Shown: positions 8,645 to 17,693, counted from the first letter of the stretch. The stretch: DNA of 64,000 nt from JABCYV01 sp035512155 (GCA_035512155.1 DATKEN010000168.1:6770-70769); one strand, 5' to 3'. Notes: generated by a model not told the origin, from the letters alone. Made by a program: numbers and translations.

Positions 8645-10743
8645 GCATCGCTCGAATGCCAGATTCGGTTCCACAACAAAGCGCGGCTCACCACTCGCAT
8701 GTGGTTCAGTTCTACAGCGACGACAGCTTCCTCTTAGAGGAATTGAGACACGTCATCGGTACGGCCCTCACGGGCGGCAGCTCCGCGGTTATTCTGGCAA
8801 CCAGGAGTCACAATTACAGCCTGACCGACAGGTTGAAGCGTGACGGGCTCGACCTGACCAAGATTGCCACAGAAGGTAGATATCAGGCTTTGGACGCGAC
8901 CGAGGTTTTGTCACAGTTTATGGTGGACGGTCGTCCAGATCCTGCACGCTTTGCCGAGATTATCGGAGGCGTGATTGCGCGAGCAGCGGCCGCATCCCAC
9001 GATGAAAACCGCCGGGTGGTGGCTTTCGGAGAAATGGTGGCGCTGCTGTGGGCGGAAGGACGAGCCGAAGCTGCTATAGAACTCGAAAAGCTCTGGAATG
9101 ACCTGGCCAAGTCGTACTTGTTCTCCCTTCGGTGCGCGTACCCAATGCAGGGATTTTGTCGGGAGGAGCACGCCGAATCGCTGCTGAGAATTTGTGCGGA
9201 ACATTCTGGTGTGGTTCCTGATGAAGGTTATACCGAGCTCACTTCCGAAGATGAGCGCCTTCGGAATGTTGTTCGTTTGCAACAACGGGCACAGACTCTT
9301 CAGTCGGAGATCGATTGGCGTCACCGCGAGGAACGATTCCGACTGTTCGTAGAAGGCGTACAGGACTATGCGATCTTTATGTTGGACCTCGAAGGCCACG
9401 TCAGCACCTGGAATACTGGGGCTCGACGAATCAAGGGATACCTGGCGTCAGAGATTGTTGGGAGACACTTTTCGTGTTTTTACCCTGAAGAAGATGTCCG
9501 GGACGGCAAGCCCCAGAGGTTGCTGAGGCTTGCCGCCAAGGATGGCCACGCTGAAGATGAAGGGTGGCGAGTTCGCAAGGATGGTTCCAGGTTTTGGGCG
9601 AGTGTCACAGTTAGCGCAATTCACGATGAGGCGGGTAACCTGATCGGCTTCGGAAAAGTCACCCGTGATCTCACGGAACGCAAGCGTGCAGAAACCGCTC
9701 TGCGGCGAAGTGAAGCACGATTTCGTTTGCTGACCGAGGCTGTTCAGGACTACGCGATCTTTATGTTGGATCCCGAAGGGCACGTCAGCACCTGGAATAC
9801 TGGTGCCGAACGACTCAAGGGTTACAAGGCATCGGAAATTATTGGCCGGCACTTTTCGTGTTTTTACTGCCAGGACGACCTTCGGGCCAGCAAGCCTCGC
9901 CGCGAACTCGAAATTGCGGAAAAAGAAGGGCGATTCGAGGAAGAAGGCTGGCGCCTGCGCCGCGACGGATCGAAATTCTGGGCCAGTGTAACCATCACTG
10001 CGCTTCGAGATGATACTGGCAGGCTCGTTGGCTTCGGGAAAGTGACGCGGGACGTTACAGAGAGAATGAAAGCGGAAAAATCGCTAAGAGCGCTCTCCCT
10101 GCATCTGCTGAAGACTCAGGATGAAGAACGAAGGCGCATCGGCAGAGATCTTCATGACAGTCTGGGCCAATATGTAGCAGCGATGAAGATGAGCTTGGAT
10201 ACCCTGGCATCCAGCTTGGAACCAGGGGAAAGTGAAACCAGCCAAAGGCTTGCCCAATGTGTTCATCTGGCCGAGGAATGTGTTAAAGAAGTTCGTACCA
10301 TATCTCATCTGCTCTATCCTCCGATGCTGGAAGAGCTGGGATTGAAGTCCGCGATATCCTGGTACCTCGATGGTTTCACGAAGCGTAGTGGCATCCAGGC
10401 AAGTTTCGACATCTCACCCGATTTTGGACGTTTGTCGCCCGATCTTGAACTGGCTTTGTTTCGCGTGCTTCAGGAGAGCTTAGCCAATGTGCACCGCCAT
10501 TCGGGCAGCCCGACTGCTCATGTTCAATTGTCGATCCAGCGGGGAATGGCGGTTCTCGAAATCAGCGACCAGGGAAAAGGAATTCCCTCGGCAATCCTGG
10601 AAGAATCAGGTGAAGACTGGTTGGGAGCTATCGGAGTGGGGCTCCGCGGCATGAAAGAGCGGATGCGACAACTGGGAGGCTCTCTCGAGATATCATCCGG
10701 CAGGGGTGGAACCAGAGTAACGGCGGCGATCCCACCCGGCTAA
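8641..10743 (+). CDS. Cytoplasmic MEDS-PAS-PAS sensor histidine kinase (HisKA_3 type)
   Basis: 700 aa from ATG 8641 (GAGGG 6 bases upstream). Residues 15-175 form a MEDS/DcmR-like sensory domain (HVVQFYSDDSFLLEELRHVI). Residues 237-352 and 360-475 are two PAS domains that are nearly copies of each other (QDYAIFMLD, VSTWNTGA, GRHFSCFY in both). A NarL-class dimerisation domain follows with the H-box RRRIGRDLHDSLGQ, phospho-acceptor His505, and an HATPase domain with the N-box around Asn616 and G-boxes DQGKGI and GVGLRGM. There are no transmembrane segments, so it senses a cytoplasmic signal. The NarL-type response regulator is not adjacent. Confidence 0.9.
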   Translation: MSIARMPDSVPQQSAAHHSHVVQFYSDDSFLLEELRHVIGTALTGGSSAVILATRSHNYSLTDRLKRDGLDLTKIATEGRYQALDATEVLSQFMVDGRPDPARFAEIIGGVIARAAAASHDENRRVVAFGEMVALLWAEGRAEAAIELEKLWNDLAKSYLFSLRCAYPMQGFCREEHAESLLRICAEHSGVVPDEGYTELTSEDERLRNVVRLQQRAQTLQSEIDWRHREERFRLFVEGVQDYAIFMLDLEGHVSTWNTGARRIKGYLASEIVGRHFSCFYPEEDVRDGKPQRLLRLAAKDGHAEDEGWRVRKDGSRFWASVTVSAIHDEAGNLIGFGKVTRDLTERKRAETALRRSEARFRLLTEAVQDYAIFMLDPEGHVSTWNTGAERLKGYKASEIIGRHFSCFYCQDDLRASKPRRELEIAEKEGRFEEEGWRLRRDGSKFWASVTITALRDDTGRLVGFGKVTRDVTERMKAEKSLRALSLHLLKTQDEERRRIGRDLHDSLGQYVAAMKMSLDTLASSLEPGESETSQRLAQCVHLAEECVKEVRTISHLLYPPMLEELGLKSAISWYLDGFTKRSGIQASFDISPDFGRLSPDLELALFRVLQESLANVHRHSGSPTAHVQLSIQRGMAVLEISDQGKGIPSAILEESGEDWLGAIGVGLRGMKERMRQLGGSLEISSGRGGTRVTAAIPPG

Positions 10744-10759
10744 AAAGGCGTCCAGAAGG

Positions 10760-10786
10760 CTTTTCCTCGAATTGAGCGGGGAAAAG
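10760..10786. terminator. Hairpin between convergent genes
   Basis: Ten-base arms (10760-10769 and 10777-10786, one G-T pair) around a 7-base loop sit between the stop of the histidine kinase and the stop of the convergent O-antigen ligase gene. There is no T run immediately after the stem on either strand, so it is a plausible but non-canonical bidirectional terminator. Confidence 0.35.
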
Positions 10787-10834
10787 TCTCGACCAGAGTC
10801 GCTGCAGTTCCCGCATTCCAGAGATGAGTTCACC

Positions 10835-12418
10835 CTAACTGAGACTTGCGACAATCAAACTATGCTTAGGATCTTTGTCGTGGACGGGAATGATCTCGTC
10901 CGGGGTTGTGTTGACCACGAGTTTTTGAATAGCAAAAGCTAATCCCATACAAAACCAAAACACAACCATCGCCTCGGCGTCCCCAAAGTTGTACTGGACC
11001 ATTGCAATAAGCAAGAACGCGACTAGGCCGCCCAAAACCCCGGAGGTGACTCCCTCGGCAAACCAGTTTGCGTTCCGGAGCCTGGCCAGGAGTTGAAGCA
11101 GGAAAACCAGGTAGGCACCCATTAGCCACACCCAAATGACCAGGGTAGGCAGTCCACATTCCACCGCGAGTTGGATCGGAGTGGAGTGAAAATGACTCTT
11201 GAGATCGAAACGGTGATACGCCTCAAGGTCCCATCGGCGCCAATCCCCGGCAACGCTGTCAAGGCCGACGCCGAAGAGCGGATGCGCACGAATGAGCTTA
11301 AGGCTGTCTTTCCACATCAGCAGCCGATATTCGGTACCGGGGTCGCTGGGGTCGAATAATGTCAATGCCCTCTGCTTCCCCACCCAGTGCATGCCAAGCG
11401 CAGCAACCAAGGTAAACCCCAGCATTATCAATACGGCGTTCTTGCGGCCTGTACGCAAGAGTGCGATCAGCAGAGCCCCCACCAAGAGGCTTAGTAGGGA
11501 AATTCGCGTGAGGGTGAGAGCCACAGCCTCGGTGATAGCGAGAAACGCAAAGCCCATGAACATCCGAAATCGAGCGCTGCTCCTGCCGGCAGCGAGACAC
11601 AACCCCCAGCAGAGCAAGCCCGTCAACACCAGAACCTCTGAATAAGGAAAATAGTGCTTCAGAAAACCTTCCGCACGAAGGGGGTGGGCCACAACCAGGC
11701 TTGCCCCTGGTTGTCGCAGCGCCTTCGCCAGAACCTTGTCCTGACCAACTGAGATGGTCAGGTGCTTTGAGGGGGATCCACGGCTTATGAGAAGCTGCAA
11801 CCCGCCGTCTGACGGCAGTTGATCCAACATGTCGAGCAGTTGTTGTGGGGTACGTATTGGCTTCCCGTTCACCCGTTGAATAATGTCATCCTTCTGCAGG
11901 CCAAGTTGTGCCAGCGACGCAGATACAGTTCCGTCCTCGATCGGCTTAACGCCTATTCCGAACGTATACTGCCACTCCGTGTAGATGACGCTAATCAGGC
12001 ACGCTCCGAGCAGCAAACCAACCAGGATCTTCAGCTGCCGCAAACTGAAGGTGGCTTGAGCCATAAGAACAGCAAGCATCAGGAGCGTCACTGTGCGCAT
12101 CCGACCCCAACTTAGCAAAGGCTCGCTCGAAAGCGCTGTGGAAATGCCAGAGAATAACAGGAACAGCAAAAGCGGACGCACTAAGGGCTGCGCAAGAACC
12201 TTGAATTTGCGAGTGCAGATCAGAATCAGCCAAAATACTGTGGCTGCCCGGAAGGCGTTGACCGCGCCTTTAGTGGACAGAGGCGCGCACAGAGCAAGTC
12301 CCGCCAGCGAGACAAAAAGGGCGCCTTCGATCCAGCCAGCCCAATCCGAGAACACGATTACTTTCGTCTTCTGCCCGCAGCCCACTTGCAAGGAGGTGGC
12401 ATCGCTCCTTAGCATCAT
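10835..12418 (-). CDS. O-antigen ligase/polymerase (Wzy_C) with embedded PDZ domain
   Basis: About 527 aa with 10-12 transmembrane helices. The C-terminal half has the Wzy_C ligase signature: TRISLLSLLVGALLIALL, then the periplasmic loop with HSTPIQLAVECGLPTLVIW. These enzymes join or polymerise undecaprenyl-linked glycans on the periplasmic side. Residues about 160-225, between helices, form a PDZ domain (LQKDDIIQRVNGKPIRTPQQLLDML, then LQLLISR), which is not a standard part of the family. Two adjacent ATGs (12418 and 12415) are possible; neither has a good ribosome site. It is divergent from the initiating sugar transferase at 12545, consistent with a shared polysaccharide role. Confidence 0.85.
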   Translation of the reverse strand: MMLRSDATSLQVGCGQKTKVIVFSDWAGWIEGALFVSLAGLALCAPLSTKGAVNAFRAATVFWLILICTRKFKVLAQPLVRPLLLFLLFSGISTALSSEPLLSWGRMRTVTLLMLAVLMAQATFSLRQLKILVGLLLGACLISVIYTEWQYTFGIGVKPIEDGTVSASLAQLGLQKDDIIQRVNGKPIRTPQQLLDMLDQLPSDGGLQLLISRGSPSKHLTISVGQDKVLAKALRQPGASLVVAHPLRAEGFLKHYFPYSEVLVLTGLLCWGLCLAAGRSSARFRMFMGFAFLAITEAVALTLTRISLLSLLVGALLIALLRTGRKNAVLIMLGFTLVAALGMHWVGKQRALTLFDPSDPGTEYRLLMWKDSLKLIRAHPLFGVGLDSVAGDWRRWDLEAYHRFDLKSHFHSTPIQLAVECGLPTLVIWVWLMGAYLVFLLQLLARLRNANWFAEGVTSGVLGGLVAFLLIAMVQYNFGDAEAMVVFWFCMGLAFAIQKLVVNTTPDEIIPVHDKDPKHSLIVASLS

Positions 12419-12544
12419 TTGACTATACGCGCCCTTTCCCTAACGGTGTAGGCTGCAGCGCTTTGCTCATGCTGCTGCAATCTTATATGCGAAGCATCCG
12501 CGCTTGGAGTATGCTAAACCTTCAAAATTCATGCAGGCTTAGAA

Positions 12545-13978
12545 ATGTTTGCTCGTCGTGCGCGGCTGATTGCATCTAGCTTTGTAGTTAACGACCTGAT
12601 TGCCACTGCTGTGGCTTTCCTGCTCGCCTATGGAATCCGGGTATGGGCAGGGAGCAAGGGGTGGCTGCACAACTCCGCAATCTATTCCTTCAACACTTAT
12701 CTGCCGGTTTTGTTGGCCGCGCTGCCGGTGTTTCCATTTTGGGGATACGCTTTAGGAGCTTACCAGCAGGTTGAACTTCGACGTCCGCGCGACATAGCCA
12801 GCGATGTCGTCAAGATAAGCCTGTTTGGAGTCCTGTCGCTGTTTGCGGGCCTGTTCCTGCTGCAAGGCCAATACGTCAGCCGAAGTTTTCTATTGGCTTT
12901 TTCGGTTCTGGAGTTCTTGGTTCTTGCCACCAGTCGCTGGCTGCTGCTGGTTGGCGGAACCTGGTTCAGAGCGAGGCCCGAATACCATCGCCACTTTGTG
13001 ATTGTAGGAACGACGGCCGGAGCCATCAAGTTGGCCTCTCTCTTGGAAGAGGGAGAAAGTTTCGGACTGCGCCTGGTCGCGTTCGTTCATCCCGGAGATG
13101 AGAGGCCGACTCCGCCGCTGGGTTTGCGGCGAGACTATGCGACCCTCCCGGTGGAACAAGTTTCCGAGTTGCTGCACAACCATGTGGTTGACGAGGTTCT
13201 GTTTGCGGTGGGGATGGACGATCTCATTAAGCTTGAACCTCTAATGCAGCAGTGCGAGCAGGAGGGTGTGCACATGCGGGTTCAGCTCGACTTCCTGCCC
13301 AAAGGTTTCTCGCACGTTTTCGTCGAACATTTGGCTCAGATTCCGCTGCTCACTTTCGCCAGCACTCCGCAAAATGATTTCGCGCTGTTGTTCAAAAGAG
13401 CGCTGGACGTAACTCTCTCGGCTTTAGCTCTCGTCGTACTGTCTCCCGTGTTTCTCGTTCTTGCACTCTTGATAAAACTCACCTCAAAAGGTCCGGTCTT
13501 TTATCGCCAGACCCGCTGCGGCTTGGGAGGACGTCGATTTACGCTGCTGAAGTTTCGTTCCATGGTTGCAAACGCAGACCAGCTTCTCCTTCATCTGGAG
13601 GAGCTGAACGAGGTCGATGGTCCAGTCTTCAAAATGCGCAATGACCCGCGGTGCACGATTGTAGGACGATGGATGCGAATGTTGAGCCTGGATGAGCTCC
13701 CGCAGCTCTGGAATGTTTTGCGCGGAGACATGTCCTTGGTGGGACCGCGCCCGCCTCTGCCTGCGGAAGTGGAACACTACGAGCCGTGGCAGCGTCGCCG
13801 TCTGCGGATGAGACCGGGGTTGACCTGCCTCTGGGCCCTCGAGGGACGCAGTCGCTTGCAGTTCGATCGCTGGGTGAAACTCGACCTCCTTTATATCGAC
13901 AACTGGTCGGTGTGGTTGGATTTCAAGATTCTGCTAAAGACAATTCCTACTGTGCTTTCCAGCCGAGGAGCGCATTGA
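12545..13978 (+). CDS. Polyprenyl-phosphate glycosylphosphotransferase (WbaP/WcaJ type)
   Basis: 477 aa. The N-terminus has about 4-5 membrane helices, then a CoA-binding-like Rossmann domain (HFVIVGTTAGAIKLASLLEEG) and a hydrophobic segment (ALDVTLSALALVVLSPVFLVL). The catalytic bacterial sugar transferase domain follows, with GPVFYRQTRCG, FTLLKFRSM, LSLDELPQLWNVLRGDMSLVGPRPP and RMRPGLTCLWALEGRS. It transfers a sugar-1-phosphate to undecaprenyl phosphate, the first step of exopolysaccharide or O-antigen assembly. The length matches the family. No other glycosyltransferases lie next to it except the divergent ligase, so the polysaccharide locus is split. Sugar specificity cannot be read. Confidence 0.92.
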   Translation: MFARRARLIASSFVVNDLIATAVAFLLAYGIRVWAGSKGWLHNSAIYSFNTYLPVLLAALPVFPFWGYALGAYQQVELRRPRDIASDVVKISLFGVLSLFAGLFLLQGQYVSRSFLLAFSVLEFLVLATSRWLLLVGGTWFRARPEYHRHFVIVGTTAGAIKLASLLEEGESFGLRLVAFVHPGDERPTPPLGLRRDYATLPVEQVSELLHNHVVDEVLFAVGMDDLIKLEPLMQQCEQEGVHMRVQLDFLPKGFSHVFVEHLAQIPLLTFASTPQNDFALLFKRALDVTLSALALVVLSPVFLVLALLIKLTSKGPVFYRQTRCGLGGRRFTLLKFRSMVANADQLLLHLEELNEVDGPVFKMRNDPRCTIVGRWMRMLSLDELPQLWNVLRGDMSLVGPRPPLPAEVEHYEPWQRRRLRMRPGLTCLWALEGRSRLQFDRWVKLDLLYIDNWSVWLDFKILLKTIPTVLSSRGAH

Positions 13979-14126
13979 GGCAATAGCGCTCGGCGTATTG
14001 CTGGCTTCGTTCCCGCTGCCGACAAGCGCGCCGGGTCCTCATCTAGCATCCGCAAAGAGCGCGCTTGTAAATTTAGAACGGCAAGAATTATGGGGTGGGC
14101 CAAATTGATCGCGTGTTACGCGCTGT

Positions 14127-14205
14127 CATGCTGCGCGAGACTATGCATACCTGCACTAACAATTGGTTTCCGGGAATAGGGATTCCTCGCTCTGCGCGGA
14201 ATGAC
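14127..14205. repeat. Imperfect inverted repeat, REP-like
   Basis: A segment beginning GTCATGCTGCGCGAG and one ending CTGCGCGGAATGACA are imperfect reverse complements about 50 bases apart. They resemble the GTCAT...ATGAC-bounded intergenic repeats common in this group. They lie between the sugar transferase stop and the convergent tdh stop, where they could act as an mRNA end structure. The rest of 13979-14213 shows nothing else. Confidence 0.35.
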
Positions 14206-14213
14206 AACGGGAT

Positions 14214-15266
14214 TCACCGCGTTCCGTTAGGATAAACCAGAATCTTGCTGGCCTCGCCGGTCTTCAAGCGTTCCATGCCCTTGGAGAAATCCTTCATCGC
14301 GATGCGATCAGTGATCACCGGATGCAGATCGAGTTTGCCGGTTTTCAGAAGCGCGGTCATCTGATACCAGGTCTGGTACATGCGGCGGCCGCTGATGCCC
14401 TGGATGGTGATGCCCTTGAAAATGATATCCTCGGAAAAGTTCAGCGAGATGGGTTTGGACGTCAGACCGAGAAGAGAAATCCGGCCGCCGCGGCGTACGA
14501 TGTCGAAGGCGGTTCGGATGGCTGTGGGGTGGCCTGCCATTTCGAGCACGACGTCGACACCTAGTCCGTCGGTGCGCTCCATCACCGCCGCTCGCGCATC
14601 TTCTTTCGAGGGGTCGAGGACGACATCTGCTTTCATTTCCTGAGCGAGCCTGCGACGATGCTGATTCACCTCGATAGCAAAGATCGTGGTCGCCCCCACC
14701 GCCCGCGCCACCGCAATGGAGAAAAGTCCGATCGGCCCACAGCCTGTAATCGCCACCGTCTTGGCTGCAATCTCTCCAGCCAACACCGTGTGAACCGCAT
14801 TTCCCAGCGGATCGAGAATCGAGGCATATTCTTGCGGAATGGCCGGATCGAGTTTCCAGATATTGGATTCGGGGATGACGACGTATTCGGCGAAGGCCCC
14901 ATCGGAATCCACGCCAATAATCTTCACGTTCTGGCAGATGTGCGCTTCGCCCGTGCGGCACAGTAGGCACTTGCCGCAAGCCACGTGCATCTCAGCAGAA
15001 ACGAAGTCGCCTTCCTTCACGCTGGTGACTTCATCGCCAAAGGCCACCACTTCGCCGCAGAATTCGTGCCCAGGTATGAGCGGGGGATGAATGCGATGCT
15101 GCGCCCAGCGGTCCCATTCGTAGATGTGCAGGTCGGTACCGCAAACGGACGCGACCTTAACCTTGACCAGGACGTCGTTCCGGCCAAATCCCGGTACTTT
15201 GACTTCGCGAATTTCTGCTCCCGGTGCGGCTTCAGGCTTTACGACCGCGAGCATGGTTTGAGGCAT
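14214..15266 (-). CDS. tdh: L-threonine 3-dehydrogenase
   Basis: 350 aa, the usual length of the zinc-dependent medium-chain enzyme. The catalytic zinc site is CGTDLHIYEWDRW plus GHEFCGEV. The structural zinc loop has its four cysteines in CGKCLLCRTGEAHIC. The NAD-binding Rossmann turn is ITGCGPIGL, and YQMTALLKTGKLDLHPVITD near the end is typical of Tdh. It oxidises L-threonine to 2-amino-3-ketobutyrate, which 2-amino-3-ketobutyrate CoA ligase (Kbl, not in this window) would convert to glycine and acetyl-CoA. The ATG at 15266 is preceded by AGGTAG. It is a single gene between the polysaccharide genes and a small membrane protein. Cytoplasmic tetramer by family knowledge. Confidence 0.95.
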   Translation of the reverse strand: MPQTMLAVVKPEAAPGAEIREVKVPGFGRNDVLVKVKVASVCGTDLHIYEWDRWAQHRIHPPLIPGHEFCGEVVAFGDEVTSVKEGDFVSAEMHVACGKCLLCRTGEAHICQNVKIIGVDSDGAFAEYVVIPESNIWKLDPAIPQEYASILDPLGNAVHTVLAGEIAAKTVAITGCGPIGLFSIAVARAVGATTIFAIEVNQHRRRLAQEMKADVVLDPSKEDARAAVMERTDGLGVDVVLEMAGHPTAIRTAFDIVRRGGRISLLGLTSKPISLNFSEDIIFKGITIQGISGRRMYQTWYQMTALLKTGKLDLHPVITDRIAMKDFSKGMERLKTGEASKILVYPNGTR

Positions 15267-15333
15267 GACTGCTACCTAGTGACTTTCAAAATCACCAGCC
15301 AAACTTTTGATTTTAGCACCGGACACGGTCAGC

Positions 15334-15654
15334 CTACACGGGTCCCACCGGAGCTCCGAGCTGAGTAGGGCCCTGTAACTCAACGTCGATTCCACCTGTC
15401 CACCGTGCGATTAGGTTGTACAACCAAGCCGTCAAGGCGCCGACTACAAACCCCATGCAGCCGTAGATGAGAGGTGCAAGAACAGCCAACGCAAGCAGAG
15501 CGGCACCCCCTATCGCGCCATTAGGGTGTGGCCAAAACATGCTGAAGATCCCTCCAATTAGGGCAAAGGGTAGGAAGAGCAAGCCCATGCAGCCGTAAAG
15601 CGCGCCGAATATCTTGGCGCATGAAAGAATTCCCACCGATTTAATGCGGTGCAT
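15334..15654 (-). CDS. Small membrane protein translationally coupled to hydantoinase B
   Basis: 106 aa from ATG 15654, whose A overlaps the last base of the upstream gene's TGA stop (TGATG) and which has GAGGGGG 5 bases before it. Two long hydrophobic segments (about residues 14-40 and 47-80) contain repeated YGCMG motifs (GALYGCMGLLFLPFALIGG, IYGCMGFVVGALTAWLYN). It matches a two-to-four-helix membrane protein that I have seen annotated as hypothetical in acidobacteria. Function unknown. The coupling suggests co-expression with the hydantoinase-like enzyme but does not prove a joint role. Confidence 0.65.
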   Translation of the reverse strand: MHRIKSVGILSCAKIFGALYGCMGLLFLPFALIGGIFSMFWPHPNGAIGGAALLALAVLAPLIYGCMGFVVGALTAWLYNLIARWTGGIDVELQGPTQLGAPVGPV

Positions 15655-17345
15655 CACGTCCCCCTCTTCTTTATATTGGAGTTCGAGTTTCCCCACCCGC
15701 CCCCACCCGGCGTCTCAATTCTTATTCGTTCTCCCTTGCGCAGCCGGCGATTGAATTTGCCCGGCAGCTTCTCGACCGAATCGTCCAGCCGGATAATCTC
15801 TGCCGTCCCTGGCGCGCCGTCTCGTCCTCCGCTTAATCCGTAGGGACCGCGCGTGCGCCGGTCCGCAAGCAGCGTGACCTCGGCGTCGGTCAACACCTCG
15901 ATTTCTCGTACGATGCCGTCGCCGCCGGGATACTTGCCGGCGCCGCCACTTCCTGCTCGCAATGAGTACTGGTGCACGCGCAGCGGATACGCATACTCCA
16001 AGGCCTCCGCTGGAGTGTTCAGGGAATTTGTCATGTGGGTATGGACGCCGGAAATACCCGGCTTCGTGGGACGTGCTCCCATGCCGCCTGCGATGGTTTC
16101 GTAGTAAGCGAACGGTTCGCCACTCCGCGGATCGATGCCGCCGATGGTCAGATTGTTCATTGTTCCCGCCGCCGCAGCGGGAATCTGATCCGGGATAGCT
16201 TGGGCGAGGGCTCGCAAGAGCACATCCACAATGCGCTGCGATGTTTCTACGTTCCCACCCGCCACGGCCGCCGGGGGACGCGCATTGACGATTGTTCCCT
16301 CCGGCGCAATCACTCGAATCGGGCGCATGAGTCCTGCGGTCGCCGGCACATCTTCCGTGAGCAGACACCGGAACACATAGAAGCAGGCTGAGTACGTGAT
16401 CGCCTCAACCGCATTGATGCTGCCCTCCACCTGCGGATCGCTGCCGCTAAAATCCACTGTCGCGATTGGTTGTGTGGGGATGGATCCTCGACCCGTCTTG
16501 GGCTTTCCCGCAAACCTGACCGTCGCCGCAATCTTTATCGGCTTTTGGTCAATTCCGTCGCTGTCCAGAAAGTCTTCGGCTTGGTAGGTCCCTTGCGGTA
16601 CCTGTTGCAAGAACGCTCCCATCAACTCTTCGGAATACTGCAGCAAATCAACGGCGGCGCCTTTGACTCGGTCCAGTCCATAGCGCTGGCAAATTTCCCG
16701 CAGCCGTTCTGCCCCGGTGTGGCAAGCCGCGATCTGTGCTCCGAGATCGCCCTCCCGTTCATCGGGGGTGCGTACGTTATTCAGCAGCAGGGCAAGAAGG
16801 TCGCGTTGCATTTTCCCCGCACGCACGATTCTTACGGGCGGAATACGAATTCCTTCCTGATAGATCTCACGGCATAAACCCATCGAGCCGGGATAGGCTC
16901 CTCCCACATCAGCGTGATGCGCGCGAGAACCTACGTAGAAATCGGGTTTTGTGCGGTTGTGCGCACTCGAACTCTTATGGGTACGGTCGGTTCGACTGCG
17001 TATCCGAACATAAACTGGTGCTACCAAGGTGATGTCGGGCAGATGGGTTCCGCCACGGAATGGGTCGTTGAGCATGACCACGTCACCCGGCAGGAGTTCG
17101 CAACCGTCCTCCTTGCAATGGTTAATGGCGGCAAGCACCGACCTAGGCATGGATCCCAGATGCACCGGCATATGGTCGCCCATCGCGATGACTTCCCCAT
17201 CGGAATCAAAGACCGCGCACGAATAGTCGCGCCGCTCTTTGATGTTCGGCGAAAACGCGGTGCGGCGCAGGGCCGCGCCCATCTCTTCCGCAATCGAGTA
17301 GTAGATGTTCTTGAAAATCTCCAGCTCGATAGGATCGCGTGACAT
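15654..17345 (-). CDS. hyuB: Hydantoinase B/oxoprolinase family protein
   Basis: About 563 aa from ATG 17345; the frame is open further upstream, but the family begins at SRDPIELEIFKN. Typical HyuB features include AFSPNIKERRDYSCAVFD, MGDHMPVHLGSMP, LLPGDVVMLNDPFRGGTHLPD and the C-terminal TPGGGGWG. These enzymes are the B subunit of ATP-dependent hydantoinase, N-methylhydantoinase or 5-oxoprolinase, and normally pair with HyuA. No hyuA is visible next to it; only a small membrane protein follows. So it is either an orphan or its partner is elsewhere. No strong ribosome site precedes the ATG. Confidence 0.88.
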   Translation of the reverse strand: MSRDPIELEIFKNIYYSIAEEMGAALRRTAFSPNIKERRDYSCAVFDSDGEVIAMGDHMPVHLGSMPRSVLAAINHCKEDGCELLPGDVVMLNDPFRGGTHLPDITLVAPVYVRIRSRTDRTHKSSSAHNRTKPDFYVGSRAHHADVGGAYPGSMGLCREIYQEGIRIPPVRIVRAGKMQRDLLALLLNNVRTPDEREGDLGAQIAACHTGAERLREICQRYGLDRVKGAAVDLLQYSEELMGAFLQQVPQGTYQAEDFLDSDGIDQKPIKIAATVRFAGKPKTGRGSIPTQPIATVDFSGSDPQVEGSINAVEAITYSACFYVFRCLLTEDVPATAGLMRPIRVIAPEGTIVNARPPAAVAGGNVETSQRIVDVLLRALAQAIPDQIPAAAAGTMNNLTIGGIDPRSGEPFAYYETIAGGMGARPTKPGISGVHTHMTNSLNTPAEALEYAYPLRVHQYSLRAGSGGAGKYPGGDGIVREIEVLTDAEVTLLADRRTRGPYGLSGGRDGAPGTAEIIRLDDSVEKLPGKFNRRLRKGERIRIETPGGGGWGNSNSNIKKRGT

Positions 17346-17438
17346 GAGGATAGGTGGAAGACTTCGGACTGGTTGAAGTGTACGACACCACTTCGGTTCA
17401 CGGTTGCCACAAAGCCAACCTGTCCGCTCAGAATTTGA

Positions 17439-17467
17439 TTGACAACCCAAGTAATACTCCGCAATAT
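17439..17467 (+). promoter_or_regulatory. Candidate sigma-70 promoter upstream of the Lys-rich microprotein
   Basis: TTGACA (17439-17444) and CAATAT (17462-17467) are separated by 17 bases. They lie about 105 bases upstream of the small ORF at 17572. The -35 element is perfect and the -10 is weak, so this is a low-confidence call. Confidence 0.3.
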
Positions 17468-17571
17468 CTGGTATTAGAAGTCAGGCCCATGCTACGACTT
17501 GGGCAGCAACACTTTGAAACTGGGCCCTAAGTTAGACCTTGCAAGGGAAAATCGTTCACGGAGGAAACTTC

Positions 17572-17613
17572 ATGCCAGCAAAGAAAAAGGCAAAGAAGAA
17601 AAAGAAACACTAA
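17572..17613 (+). CDS. Lys-rich 13-aa microprotein
   Basis: ATG at 17572 with GGAGG 6-7 bases upstream and TAA at 17611-17613. The product is MPAKKKAKKKKKH: 9 of 13 residues are lysine. Acidobacterial genomes contain short ORFs of the MAAKKKAKKK type, so this may be a genuine micro-gene instead of chance. A strong intrinsic terminator follows 46 bases after the stop. The peptide could bind nucleic acid by charge, but that is speculation. Far too short for homology methods. Confidence 0.4.
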   Translation: MPAKKKAKKKKKH

Positions 17614-17658
17614 CCGTCAGCGAGACGTTACCTCGCATCGGCCAGAAAGTTCCTACCG

Positions 17659-17693
17659 GCCTCTCGAGAGAAGCACCTCTTGAGGGGCTTTTT
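17659..17693 (+). terminator. Intrinsic terminator
   Basis: A 12-bp stem (arms 17659-17670 and 17677-17688, two G-T pairs) with a 6-base loop is followed directly by five T. It ends the transcription unit of the Lys-rich microprotein and separates it from the MerR gene. Confidence 0.7.
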
